Below, in pieces: positions 51,046 to 61,720 of a DNA stretch of 64,000 bases. A model generated the notes under the pieces. It saw nothing but the letters and a program-made list of their open reading frames with translations. It was not told where the DNA came from and made no database searches. The stretch comes from Pirellulales bacterium (GTDB taxonomy: Bacteria > Planctomycetota > Planctomycetia > Pirellulales > Thermoguttaceae), in NCBI GenBank assembly GCA_016935315.1, contig JAFGRD010000005.1:55291-119290 (forward strand), in the 5' to 3' direction. The stretch's first letter is position 1, and each line of letters opens with the position of its first letter. The position numbers and the translations under genes are program-made.

Positions 51046-52440
51046 ATGCGAATCGCAATCACCAGTGCCGTTGTCCTGTTTCTCGTGAATTCTGCCTCGC
51101 CCCTTTGGCCCGCTGATGCGGCAGCGCCTTTGGCGGTCGAGGCCTGGATCAAGGCGGGCCCAAAACGACGATTCCCAACGCGCATCGTCGACCGTCTCGA
51201 CCATTTTGACGCCTCCATTGGTGAGCCACTGGACGTCTATGGTGGCTGGAAGACGAAGCGGTATGACGCAACAGGTTTCTTCTACCCGAAGAAGACCGGC
51301 GACCGCTGGTGGCTCATTGATCCGGAGGGCTACCGCTTCCTCCACATTGCCGTGAACTCGGTGTCTCCTGGTGCCTCGCCGACGAACCGGGGGATGCTGC
51401 CCCAGAAGTTCGGCTCTCTCGAGCGATGGCGGGATGAGACGATCGCACTGCTCCGCCACCACGGCTTCAACGGCACCGGCAATTGGTCGGACGACAAACT
51501 GCTTCGCACGGCAAAGCCGCGGCTAGTGCAAGCGCTGCGGCTCAACTTCATGGGTAGCTACGGCAGGACAACGGGCCGCGTTGTGCAGGAACCGGGACAC
51601 CTTGGGTATCCGAATCGGTGCATCTTTGTCTTCGATCCACAATTCGAGAGGCATGCCGACAAAGTTGCCAGCCAGACGACGGCATGGAAGAATGACCCCT
51701 ATCTGCTTGGCTACTTCTCCGACAACGAACTGCCGTTTCCGGGTGATCTACTCGACCGTTATCTCGGGCTGGAGCCAGACGACCCGGGACACCAAGCCGC
51801 CCAGGACTGGCTGGACGGACGGGGCACCGAGCCGGCGCAAATCCATGACGGCCTCCGTGAGGCGTTCCGCGGCCACGTGGTCGATCGCTATTTGGACATC
51901 TGCAAGCGGGCTATCCGCAGGTATGACCCGAACCACCTCTTCCTCGGCCCGCGTTTCTACAGCTCAGAGAAGCGGAGTGAAGCCGTCTTTCGCGCAGCCG
52001 GTAAGCACCTGGACGTGGTTGCCGTCAACGTCTACGGCCAGTGGTCCCCCGGCAAGGAGATGCTGCGGCAGTGGAGCGAATGGTCCGGCCGTCCATTGAT
52101 CATCACCGAGTGGTACGCCAAGGGGGATGACTCCGGTATGGAGAACCTCACCGGCGCCGGCTGGACGGTTGCCACCCAGCAAGAGCGTGGCTGGTTCTAC
52201 CAGAACTTCACCCTCGCGCTGCTTGAGTCGCAGGTTTGCGTGGGCTGGCATTGGTTCAAGTACATGGACAACGATCCCCGCGACCGGACAACCGATCCGT
52301 CGAACCGCAACTCGAACAAAGGCATCGTGACCGCCGCGTACGAACCGTGGCAGCCTCTTCTGGACGCCATGAAGCAGTTGAACGACCGTGGTTACGCGCT
52401 GGCGGAATGGTTTGACGAAGACCAACACGATTCACGGTAG
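51046..52440 (+). CDS. Secreted clan GH-A glycoside hydrolase, agarase (GH50)-like
   Basis: A 464-residue protein with a signal peptide (AITSAVVLFLVNSASPLWPADA). The hydrolase domain has the agarase-type opening DRWWLIDPEGYRFLHIAVN, the acid/base candidate Glu in YFSDNELPFPG near 226 and the nucleophile candidate in IITEWYAKGDD near 354. The end WHWFKYMDND...SNKGIV resembles GH50/GH86 enzymes. It is shorter than typical GH50 agarases. Whether the substrate is agar-like cannot be told. ATG 51046 is the first codon consistent with a signal peptide. The region 50867-51045 shows no gene. Confidence 0.78.
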   Translation: MRIAITSAVVLFLVNSASPLWPADAAAPLAVEAWIKAGPKRRFPTRIVDRLDHFDASIGEPLDVYGGWKTKRYDATGFFYPKKTGDRWWLIDPEGYRFLHIAVNSVSPGASPTNRGMLPQKFGSLERWRDETIALLRHHGFNGTGNWSDDKLLRTAKPRLVQALRLNFMGSYGRTTGRVVQEPGHLGYPNRCIFVFDPQFERHADKVASQTTAWKNDPYLLGYFSDNELPFPGDLLDRYLGLEPDDPGHQAAQDWLDGRGTEPAQIHDGLREAFRGHVVDRYLDICKRAIRRYDPNHLFLGPRFYSSEKRSEAVFRAAGKHLDVVAVNVYGQWSPGKEMLRQWSEWSGRPLIITEWYAKGDDSGMENLTGAGWTVATQQERGWFYQNFTLALLESQVCVGWHWFKYMDNDPRDRTTDPSNRNSNKGIVTAAYEPWQPLLDAMKQLNDRGYALAEWFDEDQHDSR

Positions 52441-52499
52441 TCTCCCCCTGCACTGCTTGCATCGGACGCCCCGAGGGCGCACAATGTACTGAACTCCAT

Positions 52500-52600
52500 T
52501 ATTGACGCTTGCACACTCAATGTGCGAGGGCGACCAACGGGAGCCCGAGTGGTCCGGCCTGCCGTTGGTCGGCCTGGATCACTGACAATGCAAACATCAA
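52500..52600 (+). repeat. Repeat A copy 10
   Basis: A full forward copy, TATTGACGC... to ...GCAAACATCAA, ending 13 bp before the GH95 start and 60 bp after the GH50-like stop. The closing TA of the element is missing here. Confidence 0.92.
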
Positions 52601-52613
52601 AGGAACACTATCC

Positions 52614-55400
52614 ATGACGAGTTGGAACACCTCGTTCGCCGCCGCGGCCGCCCTGACAATTGTCGCGGGGTTCTGCCCGGCCGCCGAAGTCTCTGCGCCT
52701 GCTGAATCCATGAGCGTGTGGTTCGTCAGCCCCGCCAGGTCGTTTCACGAATCTTGCCCGCTGGGCAACGGACGCCTGGGGGCCATGGATTTCGGTGGGG
52801 TGGGCAGGGAGCGGATCGTGCTCAACGAGTCGTCCGTCTGGTCGGGCGGTCCTTACGACGGCAACAACTACCACGCCCACCAGTGCCTCCCGGAAGTGCG
52901 GCAGAAGCTCTTCGGTGGTGATATTACTGCTGCCTGGGGCGCGCTCAGCAAAGGCTTCCGCTATGCTCAGGGCGTCCGCGGATGGGGAGACCAGAACCAG
53001 TTCGGCTGTTACCAAACGCTTGGCGACTTGATCGTCGATTTCGACAACAGCCCGGAGCCAAAGCTCTCTTCCCCGAGCGGGCACGCGGCCGGCGACGGAA
53101 ATGGCATGGAGAACACCGTGGACGCCAATCCTGGATCGAAATGGTGCGTGAACAATGGCAACACGCCGGTGAGTTGGCAGATGCAACTGCCCGAGGCACT
53201 GACGGTTAACTCCTATGCCTTCACCAGCGGCAATGATGTGCCGGACCGCGATCCGCGATCCTGGGTGCTGGAAGGTTCCACCGACGGCAAAGCCTGGGTC
53301 GAAGTGGATCGCCGCGCCTTGGACAAGCCTTTTGAGAAGCGCCATCAGACGAAGACGTTCGAGATTGCCCGTCCCGCCGCGTTCCGCTGCTATCGTTTCA
53401 CGTTCGCGCCTACTCCGGCAAGGACCTTCCAGGTAGCGGAGATCGACCTCGCCGGCGCCCTCAGGCCGTCGCCCCCTGCGGCCGGTGACGGATACCGCCG
53501 TGATCTCAATCTGATGCAGGGCGTGGTGCATACCCAATATCGGCGTGAGGGCACCACCTTCGCCCGCGATCTGCTGGTTTCCAAGCCGGACGAGGTGATT
53601 GCTCTCTGTCTGAAGGCCGACACACCGGGCGCACTCTCGTTTACCGCGGCACTGGTGCGCAAGCAGAACGCGGCCACCCGCGCCGACGGCCCCGTGTATG
53701 TGCTCGAAGGGCAACTGCCTTTCAACAAGCCTGGCGGTGGTGGTGAGGGGATCCGCTACATGGCCCTGCTGGGCGCGAGGGCCCAGGGCGGCAAGGTCTC
53801 CACCACGGATCAAGGCTTGGCCGTCAGTGGCGCCGACGCAGTGACGCTCATCGTGTCGGCCGGCACGGACTGGAGAGACAAGGAGTTTGCGAAGCTTGCG
53901 CGCCGACGTCTCGACGCGGCCTTGGCCAAACCGTTTGACTCCCTTCGGAAAAGCGCCGTTGCCGACCATCGCGGCTTCATGGATCGCTGCCAGTTGACCC
54001 TGCCCGAAGGGCCAAACTCCAAGCTCCCCACTCCCGATCGGGTGAAAGCAGTGGAGCGGACCCCCGATCCCGCGCTTGCGGCTCTCTACTTCCAGTTCGG
54101 CCGGCACCTGGTCGTCTCCGGCTCGCGGCCCGACTCTCAGCTACCGACCAATCTGCAGGGCATCTGGGCCGAGGAATACGACACCCCGTGGCGTGGCGAC
54201 TTCCACAGCAACATCAATCTCCAAATGAACTACTGGCCGGTGGAACCCACTAACCTGTCCGACTGCCACCTTCCGCTGCTGCGGTTCGTCCAGAGCGTGG
54301 CCAAGGAAGGCGAGAAGACAGCCAAGGCGTACTTCAACGCCCCGGGCTGGATGGCCAACCACACACAAAACCCGTGGTACGACACGGCGCCGAGCTTCCT
54401 GCCGGCCTGCATCGGGCCGACCTGCGGCGCGTGGCTTGCTCAACATGTTTGGCTGCACTACTGCTTCACTCAAGACCAGGCGTTCCTGCGAGAATACTAC
54501 CCGGTTCTGCGCGGCGCCAGCCAGTTCATTCAAGCCGTGCTGGTCGAGCATCCGAAAACCGGTGAGCTGGTGATCGTGCCGTCCAACTCGCCGGAGAACA
54601 GCTATGCCTACACCGATCGCAGCGGGAAACGGCAGACGACGGCGCTATGCGTGGGAGCTACGTTCGATCAGCAGATCGCCCGCGATCTGCTCAACAACAC
54701 AGCCGCCGCGGCGCGGATCCTGGGGATCGACGAGGAGTTTGCCAAGGGTCTCGACGCCACGCGCGCCAAGCTCGCGCCCACTCGCGTAAACGCCGAGGGA
54801 CGCATTATGGAATGGCAGGAGGATTTTGAGGAAACGGACGTACATCACCGCCATTGCTCGCATCTCTGGGGCCTGTGCCCGGGCAGTGAAATCAACCCCA
54901 GCACTCCGCAGCTTTACCAAGGCGCGCGGCTTTCGCTGGAAAGGCGCGGTGATGCTTCCACCGGGTGGAGCATGGCTTGGAAGGCCAATTTCTGGGCCCG
55001 CCTGCACGATGGCGACCGCGCAAACAAGCTCCTTTCCATGCTCATTGGCCGAGGTGCGCCGAACCTGTTCTGTCTCCACGCGCCGTTCCAGATTGACGGC
55101 AATTTCGGCGGTTGCGCGGCGGTGGCCGAAATGTTGCTCCAGAGCCAGGAGACCACGGCCGACGGCCAGCCGGTGTTGGAACTTCTGCCGGCCATCCCGA
55201 AAGCCTGGCACTCGGGAGAAGTGTGTGGACTCCGCGCCCGCGGAGGCTTCACGGTGGACATCCAGTGGAAGGACGGCAAGATCACGAGCTACCGCGTTGC
55301 CTCGGCCGAGCCGCGCGAAGTCGAACTCCGCGTCCATGGCGAAACCAAGGCGGTGCATACTACCAGCTTGACCGTAACCACGAATGGAGCGTACAGATGA
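52614..55400 (+). CDS. Secreted GH95 alpha-L-fucosidase with inserted F5/8-type C domain
   Basis: A 928-residue exported enzyme; residues 1-25 form a signal peptide. The GH95 N-terminal domain reads [23 protein letters not shown]...[10 protein letters not shown]. The catalytic barrel has [19 protein letters not shown] near 538 and [21 protein letters not shown] near 745, both hallmark GH95 stretches. At about 150-285 the N-terminal domain is interrupted by a galactose-binding/F5/8-type C module ([13 protein letters not shown]...[17 protein letters not shown]...FRCYRFTF), a likely carbohydrate-binding insert. GH95 inverts alpha-1,2-L-fucosides or alpha-L-galactosides. It is translationally coupled to the next gene (ATGA overlap at 55397-55400). 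Confidence 0.93.
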   Translation: MTSWNTSFAAAAALTIVAGFCPAAEVSAPAESMSVWFVSPARSFHESCPLGNGRLGAMDFGGVGRERIVLNESSVWSGGPYDGNNYHAHQCLPEVRQKLFGGDITAAWGALSKGFRYAQGVRGWGDQNQFGCYQTLGDLIVDFDNSPEPKLSSPSGHAAGDGNGMENTVDANPGSKWCVNNGNTPVSWQMQLPEALTVNSYAFTSGNDVPDRDPRSWVLEGSTDGKAWVEVDRRALDKPFEKRHQTKTFEIARPAAFRCYRFTFAPTPARTFQVAEIDLAGALRPSPPAAGDGYRRDLNLMQGVVHTQYRREGTTFARDLLVSKPDEVIALCLKADTPGALSFTAALVRKQNAATRADGPVYVLEGQLPFNKPGGGGEGIRYMALLGARAQGGKVSTTDQGLAVSGADAVTLIVSAGTDWRDKEFAKLARRRLDAALAKPFDSLRKSAVADHRGFMDRCQLTLPEGPNSKLPTPDRVKAVERTPDPALAALYFQFGRHLVVSGSRPDSQLPTNLQGIWAEEYDTPWRGDFHSNINLQMNYWPVEPTNLSDCHLPLLRFVQSVAKEGEKTAKAYFNAPGWMANHTQNPWYDTAPSFLPACIGPTCGAWLAQHVWLHYCFTQDQAFLREYYPVLRGASQFIQAVLVEHPKTGELVIVPSNSPENSYAYTDRSGKRQTTALCVGATFDQQIARDLLNNTAAAARILGIDEEFAKGLDATRAKLAPTRVNAEGRIMEWQEDFEETDVHHRHCSHLWGLCPGSEINPSTPQLYQGARLSLERRGDASTGWSMAWKANFWARLHDGDRANKLLSMLIGRGAPNLFCLHAPFQIDGNFGGCAAVAEMLLQSQETTADGQPVLELLPAIPKAWHSGEVCGLRARGGFTVDIQWKDGKITSYRVASAEPREVELRVHGETKAVHTTSLTVTTNGAYR

Positions 55401-58114
55401 TGAAATGCAATGACAGAGTGCTCCTTGGCTTGGTTCTGGGAGGTGTTGCCCTCGGCCTGGTTCCAGTTGCCGATGCGGGCGAAACGGGAGCCGCGGAGCC
55501 GGTCAACTACGCGCGGCCCTTTGAGCCACCGACGCGTCCAGCGCTGCTGCCGCTGCCTCCCGGCGCGGTGGAACCCGCCGGCTGGCTGCGCGACTGGTGT
55601 CTGGCGGCACGGGACGGCTACACCGGTCACATGGACGAGTATGACGACGAGTTCAAGCGGGCCTGGGCTCCCGACCACAAGATGACCGGTGAAGGACTCT
55701 TCTGGTACAAGGGTGCCTGGCCCTACGAAGGGGGCGGCTACTGGTTCGATGGTCTGGGCCGCCTGGGTTACGCCTTGCACGACGAAGCGCTGATCGCGCA
55801 GGCAAGGAGGCGATTGTACGCGGTGGCCGACCGTATGAACACCAACGGTCTGCTCTTCCTCTGGTGGCTTGACCGCAACAATCCCGGCGACCGGAAGGCG
55901 GTCACCTCCGCCTTGGAGGGCTGGCCGCTTTGGGCCTGCGGCCTGCTGGGGCGCGCCATGACGGGTTTTTACGAAGGGTCGGGTGACGAACACATTCTGG
56001 AGGCGCTCGAGAAGGCCTATGCCGGAGACCCTGACTGCCTGCGGTGGATCACCGGAAACATGTCGAATCCGTGGCCGGCTTTCGACACCTTCTGCTGGAC
56101 GGGCAACCAGGACATCGCAGCCGCGCTGGATGCCATGTTCAAGCGGGAAGACGTGGGGCTCCTGCCGAGTCTGAAACGCTACCGCGAGGCGCCCGATCTG
56201 AATCCCGGCACAGGCGTGGACAACGCCCACCTGGTCGAATTCATCGAAAGCACGACGCCCTGGGCCGTGGGCTATCTGTGGACCGGCGACAGGCGCTACC
56301 TCCAGGCGGCAATCGGCTGGCACGACCTGCTCGAACGCGTGGCCATGCAACCTCACGGCGTCCCCGTCTCCGACGAGTGGTACAGTCCCACGGGCGCGTT
56401 CCGGGGCAGCGAGACCTGCGACGTGGCGGGATATGTATGGAGCCAGATCAGCCTGCTGCTCGTATCCGGCGAAGGCCGGATGGCAGACCGGGCGGAGCGG
56501 GCGTTCTTCAATGCGGGGCCGGCCACGGTCTCGCGCGATTTCAAGACACACGTCTATTTTCAGAGCCCCAACCGGTTCGCCAACCTGTCGCCCGACTTCC
56601 CTCACGGCCCCAGGGCAGGAGGCGGCGCCTATCAGCGGAAGCACTCGCCGCTGTGCTGTACGGCCGCGCTGAATCGGATTGTGCCATGGTACGTGACGCA
56701 CATGTGGATGGCCACCTACGACAACGGCCTGGCGGCAACCTGCTACGGCCCCTGCAAGGTGACGGCGCTGGCGGCCAACCGCGTGCCGGTTGTGATCACC
56801 TGCAAGACCGACTATCCCTTCAACGAAACCATCGAGATTTCCGTGCAACCGGCGCGGGAGGCAAGCTTCCCGATCGACTTTCGCATTCCCGGCTGGTGCA
56901 TGGCCCCCGCCCTGGACGTGAACGGTTCCGCCGTGCCCCTCGAGCGGAATCCCAGAGGATTTGCACGTGTCCACCGGACCTGGAAGCCGGGTGACACCGC
57001 CCGGCTGTACCTTCCGATGACCGCGAGTCTGCGAACCGGCCGCGATGCAGCGCGGGGCGCGCCTTACGACGGCGCGCACCAAGCCACACGGGTGACGATC
57101 CCGGAGGAAAACAGCACCCGGGGCGTGCCCTACGCCTCGGTCTCCTACGGACCTCTGCTGTTCGCGCTGCCCATCCCCGACACCACGGACGCCAACACGC
57201 CCGATCCGTCGGCCCGGTGGAGATTCGCGTTGGACGTGCAAGATCCCAACGTGACGGTGCAGCGCACCGCGATGCCTGTCCAATGGGACTGGCCGCTGGC
57301 GGCGCCCCTGAAACTTCAGGCCAATGCGGTCGAACTCGCCTGGAATCCCGACCCGAAGGCCCCGCGGCTGCCGCTTCTGCCGGTTGCCAGGCAACAATCG
57401 CCGGAGCGAGTGACGCTCGTTCCCTACGGCTGCACCAAGTTCCGGATCTCCATGTTTCCGGTCACCGCCGAGCCGGAGGTCAAGCCTTCGGCTATTCGTC
57501 GGATACTCTTTCTGGGAAACAGCATCACTCTGCACGGTCCCAAAGCGGATATCGGCTGGACCGGAAACTGGGGCATGGCGGCCAGCTCCGAGGAAAAGGA
57601 TTACGTCCATCGGGTGACCAGCGCCCTCGCTGAGCATACCGGGTCAAGGCCCCAAATCATGGTCAGGAACATTGCGGATTTTGAGCGCAACTACGCGAGC
57701 TATGACGTGGATCTGCAAATGAAGGAGCTCTTCGCGTTCGACCCCGACTTGGTGGTTCTGTCCATCGGTGAGAATGTGCCCGCACTGGGCTCCGAGGACG
57801 CCAAGGTGCAATTCAAGGCCGGGGTGATCAACATCCTGAGATGCGCCCTGGCGAAACGCCGCCCGCTGGTGGTGGTGCGAAGTTGTTTCTGGGCGGATGC
57901 CGCCAAGGACCAGGTGCTCGGCGAGGCCTGTCGGGAGGCCCGCGGCATCTTCGTCAACGCCGGCCTACTCGGCCGGGATGCCGCCAACGCGGCGCGTTCG
58001 GAACGGTCCTTCACGCACGATGGGGTTGCCGGGCACCCGGGCGACAAGGGGATGCAGGCCCTTGCCGACGCCATCGTTCGGGCCGTCCTGACTTCTCAGA
58101 CCCAGGAACACTGA
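55397..58114 (+). CDS. GH127-like beta-L-arabinofuranosidase fused to SGNH hydrolase
   Basis: A 905-residue secreted protein with a signal peptide ([19 protein letters not shown]). Residues about 40-680 are a DUF1680/GH127-type barrel. The zinc/catalytic residues are conserved as SETC (Glu near 339, Cys near 341) and CC (near 420-421), where the second half supplies the Cys nucleophile of GH127. Residues about 700-905 are an SGNH/GDSL-type hydrolase with [11 protein letters not shown] (block I), LSIGENV (block III) and [12 protein letters not shown] (block V with catalytic His). A single chain could thus de-esterify and cleave one glycan. The start overlaps the GH95 stop. Confidence 0.88.
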   Translation: MMKCNDRVLLGLVLGGVALGLVPVADAGETGAAEPVNYARPFEPPTRPALLPLPPGAVEPAGWLRDWCLAARDGYTGHMDEYDDEFKRAWAPDHKMTGEGLFWYKGAWPYEGGGYWFDGLGRLGYALHDEALIAQARRRLYAVADRMNTNGLLFLWWLDRNNPGDRKAVTSALEGWPLWACGLLGRAMTGFYEGSGDEHILEALEKAYAGDPDCLRWITGNMSNPWPAFDTFCWTGNQDIAAALDAMFKREDVGLLPSLKRYREAPDLNPGTGVDNAHLVEFIESTTPWAVGYLWTGDRRYLQAAIGWHDLLERVAMQPHGVPVSDEWYSPTGAFRGSETCDVAGYVWSQISLLLVSGEGRMADRAERAFFNAGPATVSRDFKTHVYFQSPNRFANLSPDFPHGPRAGGGAYQRKHSPLCCTAALNRIVPWYVTHMWMATYDNGLAATCYGPCKVTALAANRVPVVITCKTDYPFNETIEISVQPAREASFPIDFRIPGWCMAPALDVNGSAVPLERNPRGFARVHRTWKPGDTARLYLPMTASLRTGRDAARGAPYDGAHQATRVTIPEENSTRGVPYASVSYGPLLFALPIPDTTDANTPDPSARWRFALDVQDPNVTVQRTAMPVQWDWPLAAPLKLQANAVELAWNPDPKAPRLPLLPVARQQSPERVTLVPYGCTKFRISMFPVTAEPEVKPSAIRRILFLGNSITLHGPKADIGWTGNWGMAASSEEKDYVHRVTSALAEHTGSRPQIMVRNIADFERNYASYDVDLQMKELFAFDPDLVVLSIGENVPALGSEDAKVQFKAGVINILRCALAKRRPLVVVRSCFWADAAKDQVLGEACREARGIFVNAGLLGRDAANAARSERSFTHDGVAGHPGDKGMQALADAIVRAVLTSQTQEH

Positions 58115-58184
58115 CTGTCCTTGCGGCTGAGCTACTACCCTGCTCGCCGCTGCCAACAAAGAAAGAGAAACCGGAGGTTTCCTC

Positions 58185-59831
58185 ATGTTGAGAACAAGGC
58201 TCCTTGGATGGTTCGGTTCTGGCCTGGCCCTCGTGTTCGTCTTGCCCCAGGCACCCCTGATCGGCGCCGCCAGCAAGGTCCAGAAGGGAGAGATGGCCGG
58301 ATACTTGCTCGTTCCTCACGATAGAGTTCCAGAGACGTATAACGCCGGTTTCTCCCTATACGTAGCAGCCTGGCCTCTGTTGGAGGAATATCCGGGAAAT
58401 CGTTTTCAAACGGGTCTGTTCGGCACCTGGATGCACGCACAGTACGACAGTCGTCCGGCGACCAAGCTGTATTCCGATATCGAAGGCGGCCTGGGCTGGT
58501 GGCGTGACACGCGGTTTGCCACGGAAACGCCGAAGTTCATTATGGGCGGGGTGGCCCTGAATTTCAGTGAATGGGCCAACGGGCCCGGGGCCGGGAAAGG
58601 AAGGGACTGGGATCAACCGAGAGGCAAGTACGGTGTGGCACAACTGAGCCCCTGGTTGCTGTGGCCCCCCGATGGCCTGAATCTGGAACAAGGCACCTGC
58701 GGTGAGCTGTTCGGCTACGGGTATCTGCCGCTTCCGCTCACCAAGGCCAAATCCACCACCGCCGGGAAAGACGTTCCTACTGGAAATAACTGTTGGACCT
58801 TGTTTCTGAACACGGGAAACTTCAAAGGTCCGGTTGCTTTCTTCACTCCCTATTTCTGGTCCCGTCCGACGGTGGACGACTCCAGCCTGGGTGGAATGTT
58901 TCTGGATACCCGTCCCTCGGAGCCTAATAAGGCTTTGCAGATGGAAACCCAGTATGTCCCCAGTGTCCAGTCCACTGACGACAAGGGGGAGATCTACGCC
59001 CGAGTAGCCCCAACCTCATTCCCCCGAGGGCCGAAGGGTGAATCGGTGGTCGTTCACCGCGTTACTGCCTACAACAAGAAAGCGCTCTGGGATGCCGTGA
59101 AGGCCTGGTTTGACGGTGGCGACCCGGCCAGTGGCGCAATCGACGCCCAGGCGGCCGCTGTGCATAGCTTTAGCGGGCGAGGAGGGGCAACATGGAGGAT
59201 CAATACGCCCGGTGTTCCCGGTGAAGAAAGGGTGCGTCTTGCCTGGAGTTCGTTTGCGACTCCCGTGGCACTTGATCCGGTTACGTACGGGTACCGGTGG
59301 AACGATCAACTGGTGACGAGAAAAGACACTCAGGATGGCCCACTGGTGACGCTCCCTGAATACTATCGTCTGGTGAAAGATGACGACAAAAGGGCGGAGT
59401 GGGTTGTGGTGCAAGCCAAAGACGTTCCGATTGAAACAGGGCTTGCCGAAGTTCGCTTTGGCCGGCCCGCCGAGAATCCCTCCGGACCTTACGTTACTCC
59501 CGACGATGCGGAGAGTTGCTGGAAGAAGCCCGGTCCCGTGGCAGGACCTTTCAAGCGGCTCCTGGGGGACGGCAGCACGGTGACGTACTACTGGTATCGA
59601 TTCGCCGACCAGCCTGCACTACTCAATGCCGATTTGACGGACGCAGAGCGGGAGAGGCTGCAAACGCGGGTGGAGAAAATCCACCGGAACTGGAAGAAAG
59701 ACCGCGACTACCTGCCGCCACCCACGATTGGTGAACTGGCGGATATTGACCCGGCCTTGATTGTAACCCCGCCGCCGGGTTTGGAGGTAGGGTATGTACC
59801 CATCGCCACACGTCAAGCGGTGGAACAGTAG
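58185..59831 (+). CDS. Large secreted protein of unknown family
   Basis: A 548-residue protein with a signal peptide (GWFGSGLALVFVLPQAPLIGAAS). The rest is soluble, Trp/Tyr- and Gly-rich (e.g. LYSDIEGGLGWWRDTRF, LFGYGYLPLPL), has few Cys, and ends with a Pro-rich stretch (PPPTIGELADIDPALI). No catalytic signature is recognised. GGAGG lies ~8 nt before the ATG. It sits 70 bp after the GH127 fusion and before the peptidase, all on one strand, so it is probably part of the same glycan-processing operon. It could be a new glycan-active or binding family; nothing in the sequence proves this. Confidence 0.7.
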   Translation: MLRTRLLGWFGSGLALVFVLPQAPLIGAASKVQKGEMAGYLLVPHDRVPETYNAGFSLYVAAWPLLEEYPGNRFQTGLFGTWMHAQYDSRPATKLYSDIEGGLGWWRDTRFATETPKFIMGGVALNFSEWANGPGAGKGRDWDQPRGKYGVAQLSPWLLWPPDGLNLEQGTCGELFGYGYLPLPLTKAKSTTAGKDVPTGNNCWTLFLNTGNFKGPVAFFTPYFWSRPTVDDSSLGGMFLDTRPSEPNKALQMETQYVPSVQSTDDKGEIYARVAPTSFPRGPKGESVVVHRVTAYNKKALWDAVKAWFDGGDPASGAIDAQAAAVHSFSGRGGATWRINTPGVPGEERVRLAWSSFATPVALDPVTYGYRWNDQLVTRKDTQDGPLVTLPEYYRLVKDDDKRAEWVVVQAKDVPIETGLAEVRFGRPAENPSGPYVTPDDAESCWKKPGPVAGPFKRLLGDGSTVTYYWYRFADQPALLNADLTDAERERLQTRVEKIHRNWKKDRDYLPPPTIGELADIDPALIVTPPPGLEVGYVPIATRQAVEQ

Positions 59832-59852
59832 GTTTCCCGGAGGTATACGACC

Positions 59853-61259
59853 ATGAAACGCTTTGCGACACGGTGCATGCTACTGGCTTCCTTCCTGCTG
59901 ACGGGTCTCGTCAGCAGCACGTTGCCGGCCGACGACGGTGGGCTTTCTTCCCATGACGTCGCCACACTGCAAGAATCGTTCCGCATGGACGCCACGACCC
60001 GCTTGATCTACAACGCCGTGACTAACGGCAACGTCAAGGACCTGGCGCTGAACCGGGACGTCGTCCAACGGGACAACAGTCACTACACCCACAAGATCAA
60101 GACCAAGGGCGTCACGGACCAGAAGTCGAGCGGACGCTGTTGGCTCTTCGCCAGTCTGAACGTCTTGCGACCCGCGGTGATCGAGAAGCACAACCTCGAC
60201 GGCTTCGAGTTCTCGCAGTGCTACCTGGCTTTTTGGGACAAGATGGAGAAGGCCAACTGCTTTCTCGAATACGCCATCGAACTCGGTGATCGCGACCCGC
60301 TCGACCGAGAAGTGAGCCTGCTCTTGGGTCAACCTTTTCCCGACGGCGGCTGGTGGAGTCATACGGTCCATCTGATCGAAAAGTACGGCGTCGTGCCGAA
60401 GAGCATCATGCCTGAGACGAACAGCTCCAGCAGCACGCACTCGATGAACCATATTATCGGTCGCAAGTTGAAGCTCGATGCGATCAAGCTCCGCGAGATG
60501 CGGCTTGCCGGCAAGTCGGTCGAGAAGATGCGCGTCGCCAAGAGGAAGATGCTCGCCGAAGTCTATCGCATGCTCGTTGTGAACCTGGGTGAGCCGCCGA
60601 AGGAGTTCTCGTGGCGCTACGTCGATCAGGACTCGAAGCTCAGCGAGGCGAAGACTTACACGCCGCAACGTTTCTACAAGGAGTGGGTCGGCGTCGATTT
60701 GGGCGACTACTTCATCCTCTGCAGCGACCCGTCGAACCCCTACGGAAAACACTACCAGGTCCGCCATTCGCGGACGCTCTACGACCGCGACGACCCCCAC
60801 TACGTCAACGTCGCGATCGACGTGCTGAAACGCGTGGCGATCAAGTCGCTACTCGACGACGAACCGGTCTATTTCGGGGCCGATGTGAGTAACGATCAGG
60901 ACGGCGAGCATGGCATCATGGCGCTCGATGTCTACGACTACGGAACGCTCTTCGGCATCGATCTTCGCATGAACAAGAAGCAGCGGTTGCTTTCTCTCGA
61001 GGGAGCGCCGGGCCACGCGATGGTGCTCATCGGGGTCGACCTCAAAGACGACAAGCCGGTCAAGTGGCTCGTCGAGAACAGTTGGGGTGCCAGTCGCGGC
61101 AACGGCGGCTTCTGGAACCTCTACGACAGTTGCTTCGACGAGCACGTGTATGCCGTCGTCGTGAAGAAGGCGTACGTCCCGAACAAGCTCCTGAGAATCC
61201 TCGACCAGCCGGCCACCGTGCTGCCGCCGTGGCACCCGATGATGGTGCTGTTCAAATAG
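59853..61259 (+). CDS. Secreted bleomycin hydrolase/aminopeptidase C-type peptidase
   Basis: A 468-residue papain-fold (C1B) peptidase. A signal peptide is present (CMLLASFLLTGLVSSTLPA), unusual because PepC/bleomycin hydrolases are normally cytoplasmic. The catalytic Gln and Cys lie in TDQKSSGRCWLFASLN, His in GAPGHAMVLIGVD and Asn in VENSWGASRGNGGFW. The C-terminal tail, which in hexameric homologues plugs the active site, ends HPMMVLFK. It starts 22 bp after the unknown gene and so is probably co-transcribed. It may cut peptides from glycoproteins or proteoglycans in the periplasm. Confidence 0.9.
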   Translation: MKRFATRCMLLASFLLTGLVSSTLPADDGGLSSHDVATLQESFRMDATTRLIYNAVTNGNVKDLALNRDVVQRDNSHYTHKIKTKGVTDQKSSGRCWLFASLNVLRPAVIEKHNLDGFEFSQCYLAFWDKMEKANCFLEYAIELGDRDPLDREVSLLLGQPFPDGGWWSHTVHLIEKYGVVPKSIMPETNSSSSTHSMNHIIGRKLKLDAIKLREMRLAGKSVEKMRVAKRKMLAEVYRMLVVNLGEPPKEFSWRYVDQDSKLSEAKTYTPQRFYKEWVGVDLGDYFILCSDPSNPYGKHYQVRHSRTLYDRDDPHYVNVAIDVLKRVAIKSLLDDEPVYFGADVSNDQDGEHGIMALDVYDYGTLFGIDLRMNKKQRLLSLEGAPGHAMVLIGVDLKDDKPVKWLVENSWGASRGNGGFWNLYDSCFDEHVYAVVVKKAYVPNKLLRILDQPATVLPPWHPMMVLFK

Positions 61260-61289
61260 GTCGCGCGACTCATCGAGAATCGACCCATA

Positions 61290-61567
61290 AATCGGGCGCG
61301 TCACGAGTTCCGGCAGGGGTCCCTCACGTCCGAGCTGGGGCCGGTGTCGCCGTGCCACCGGAAGGGCGACGCCCGGGCTACGAAACGTACAAGGACGCCG
61401 ACAACAAGTGCTACTACAAGTTCTGCACCTTCCACGAACACAGGCTCATTACCGGTGGCTTCGGCCCGCTTGAGCTGGTGCATCAGAGCCTACCCGTCCC
61501 GGTCTCGGCGAAGAGTCTGGGCGTGACGGAGCAGGCCGACGTCGGGCCCGACATGAGCGGGGAATGA
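61290..61567 (+). pseudogene. Possible 3' remnant of a broken gene
   Basis: A coding-like stretch ends at a TGA at 61565-61567: PPEGRRPGYETYKDADNK, CYYKFCTFHEHRLITGG, FGPLELVHQSLPVPVSAKSLGVTEQADVGPD. There is no start, ribosome binding site or signal peptide in front of it. The frame merges into the antisense/other-frame part of the peptidase gene. I cannot name the family. From 61568 to the next ribosome binding site (about 61709) nothing else is visible. Confidence 0.4.
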
Positions 61568-61720
61568 CTGCCGATTCACACCCCAGCCGCAACGGTGAAT
61601 GCCGCAAGCCGGAGAGCGGTGCCGCCGCCAAAGGGCTTGAGGAAACGCGTCGAATATGGTAACAACCGAAGGGCCATAGTGGCCACGCAAGTCGAACCCA
61701 CCCTCGATAGGAGACCACCG

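Noticed and set aside
55289..57637. 782-codon minus-strand open frame opposite the GH127 fusion
   Set aside because: Antisense shadow; the plus strand has signal peptide, zinc/Cys residues and SGNH blocks.
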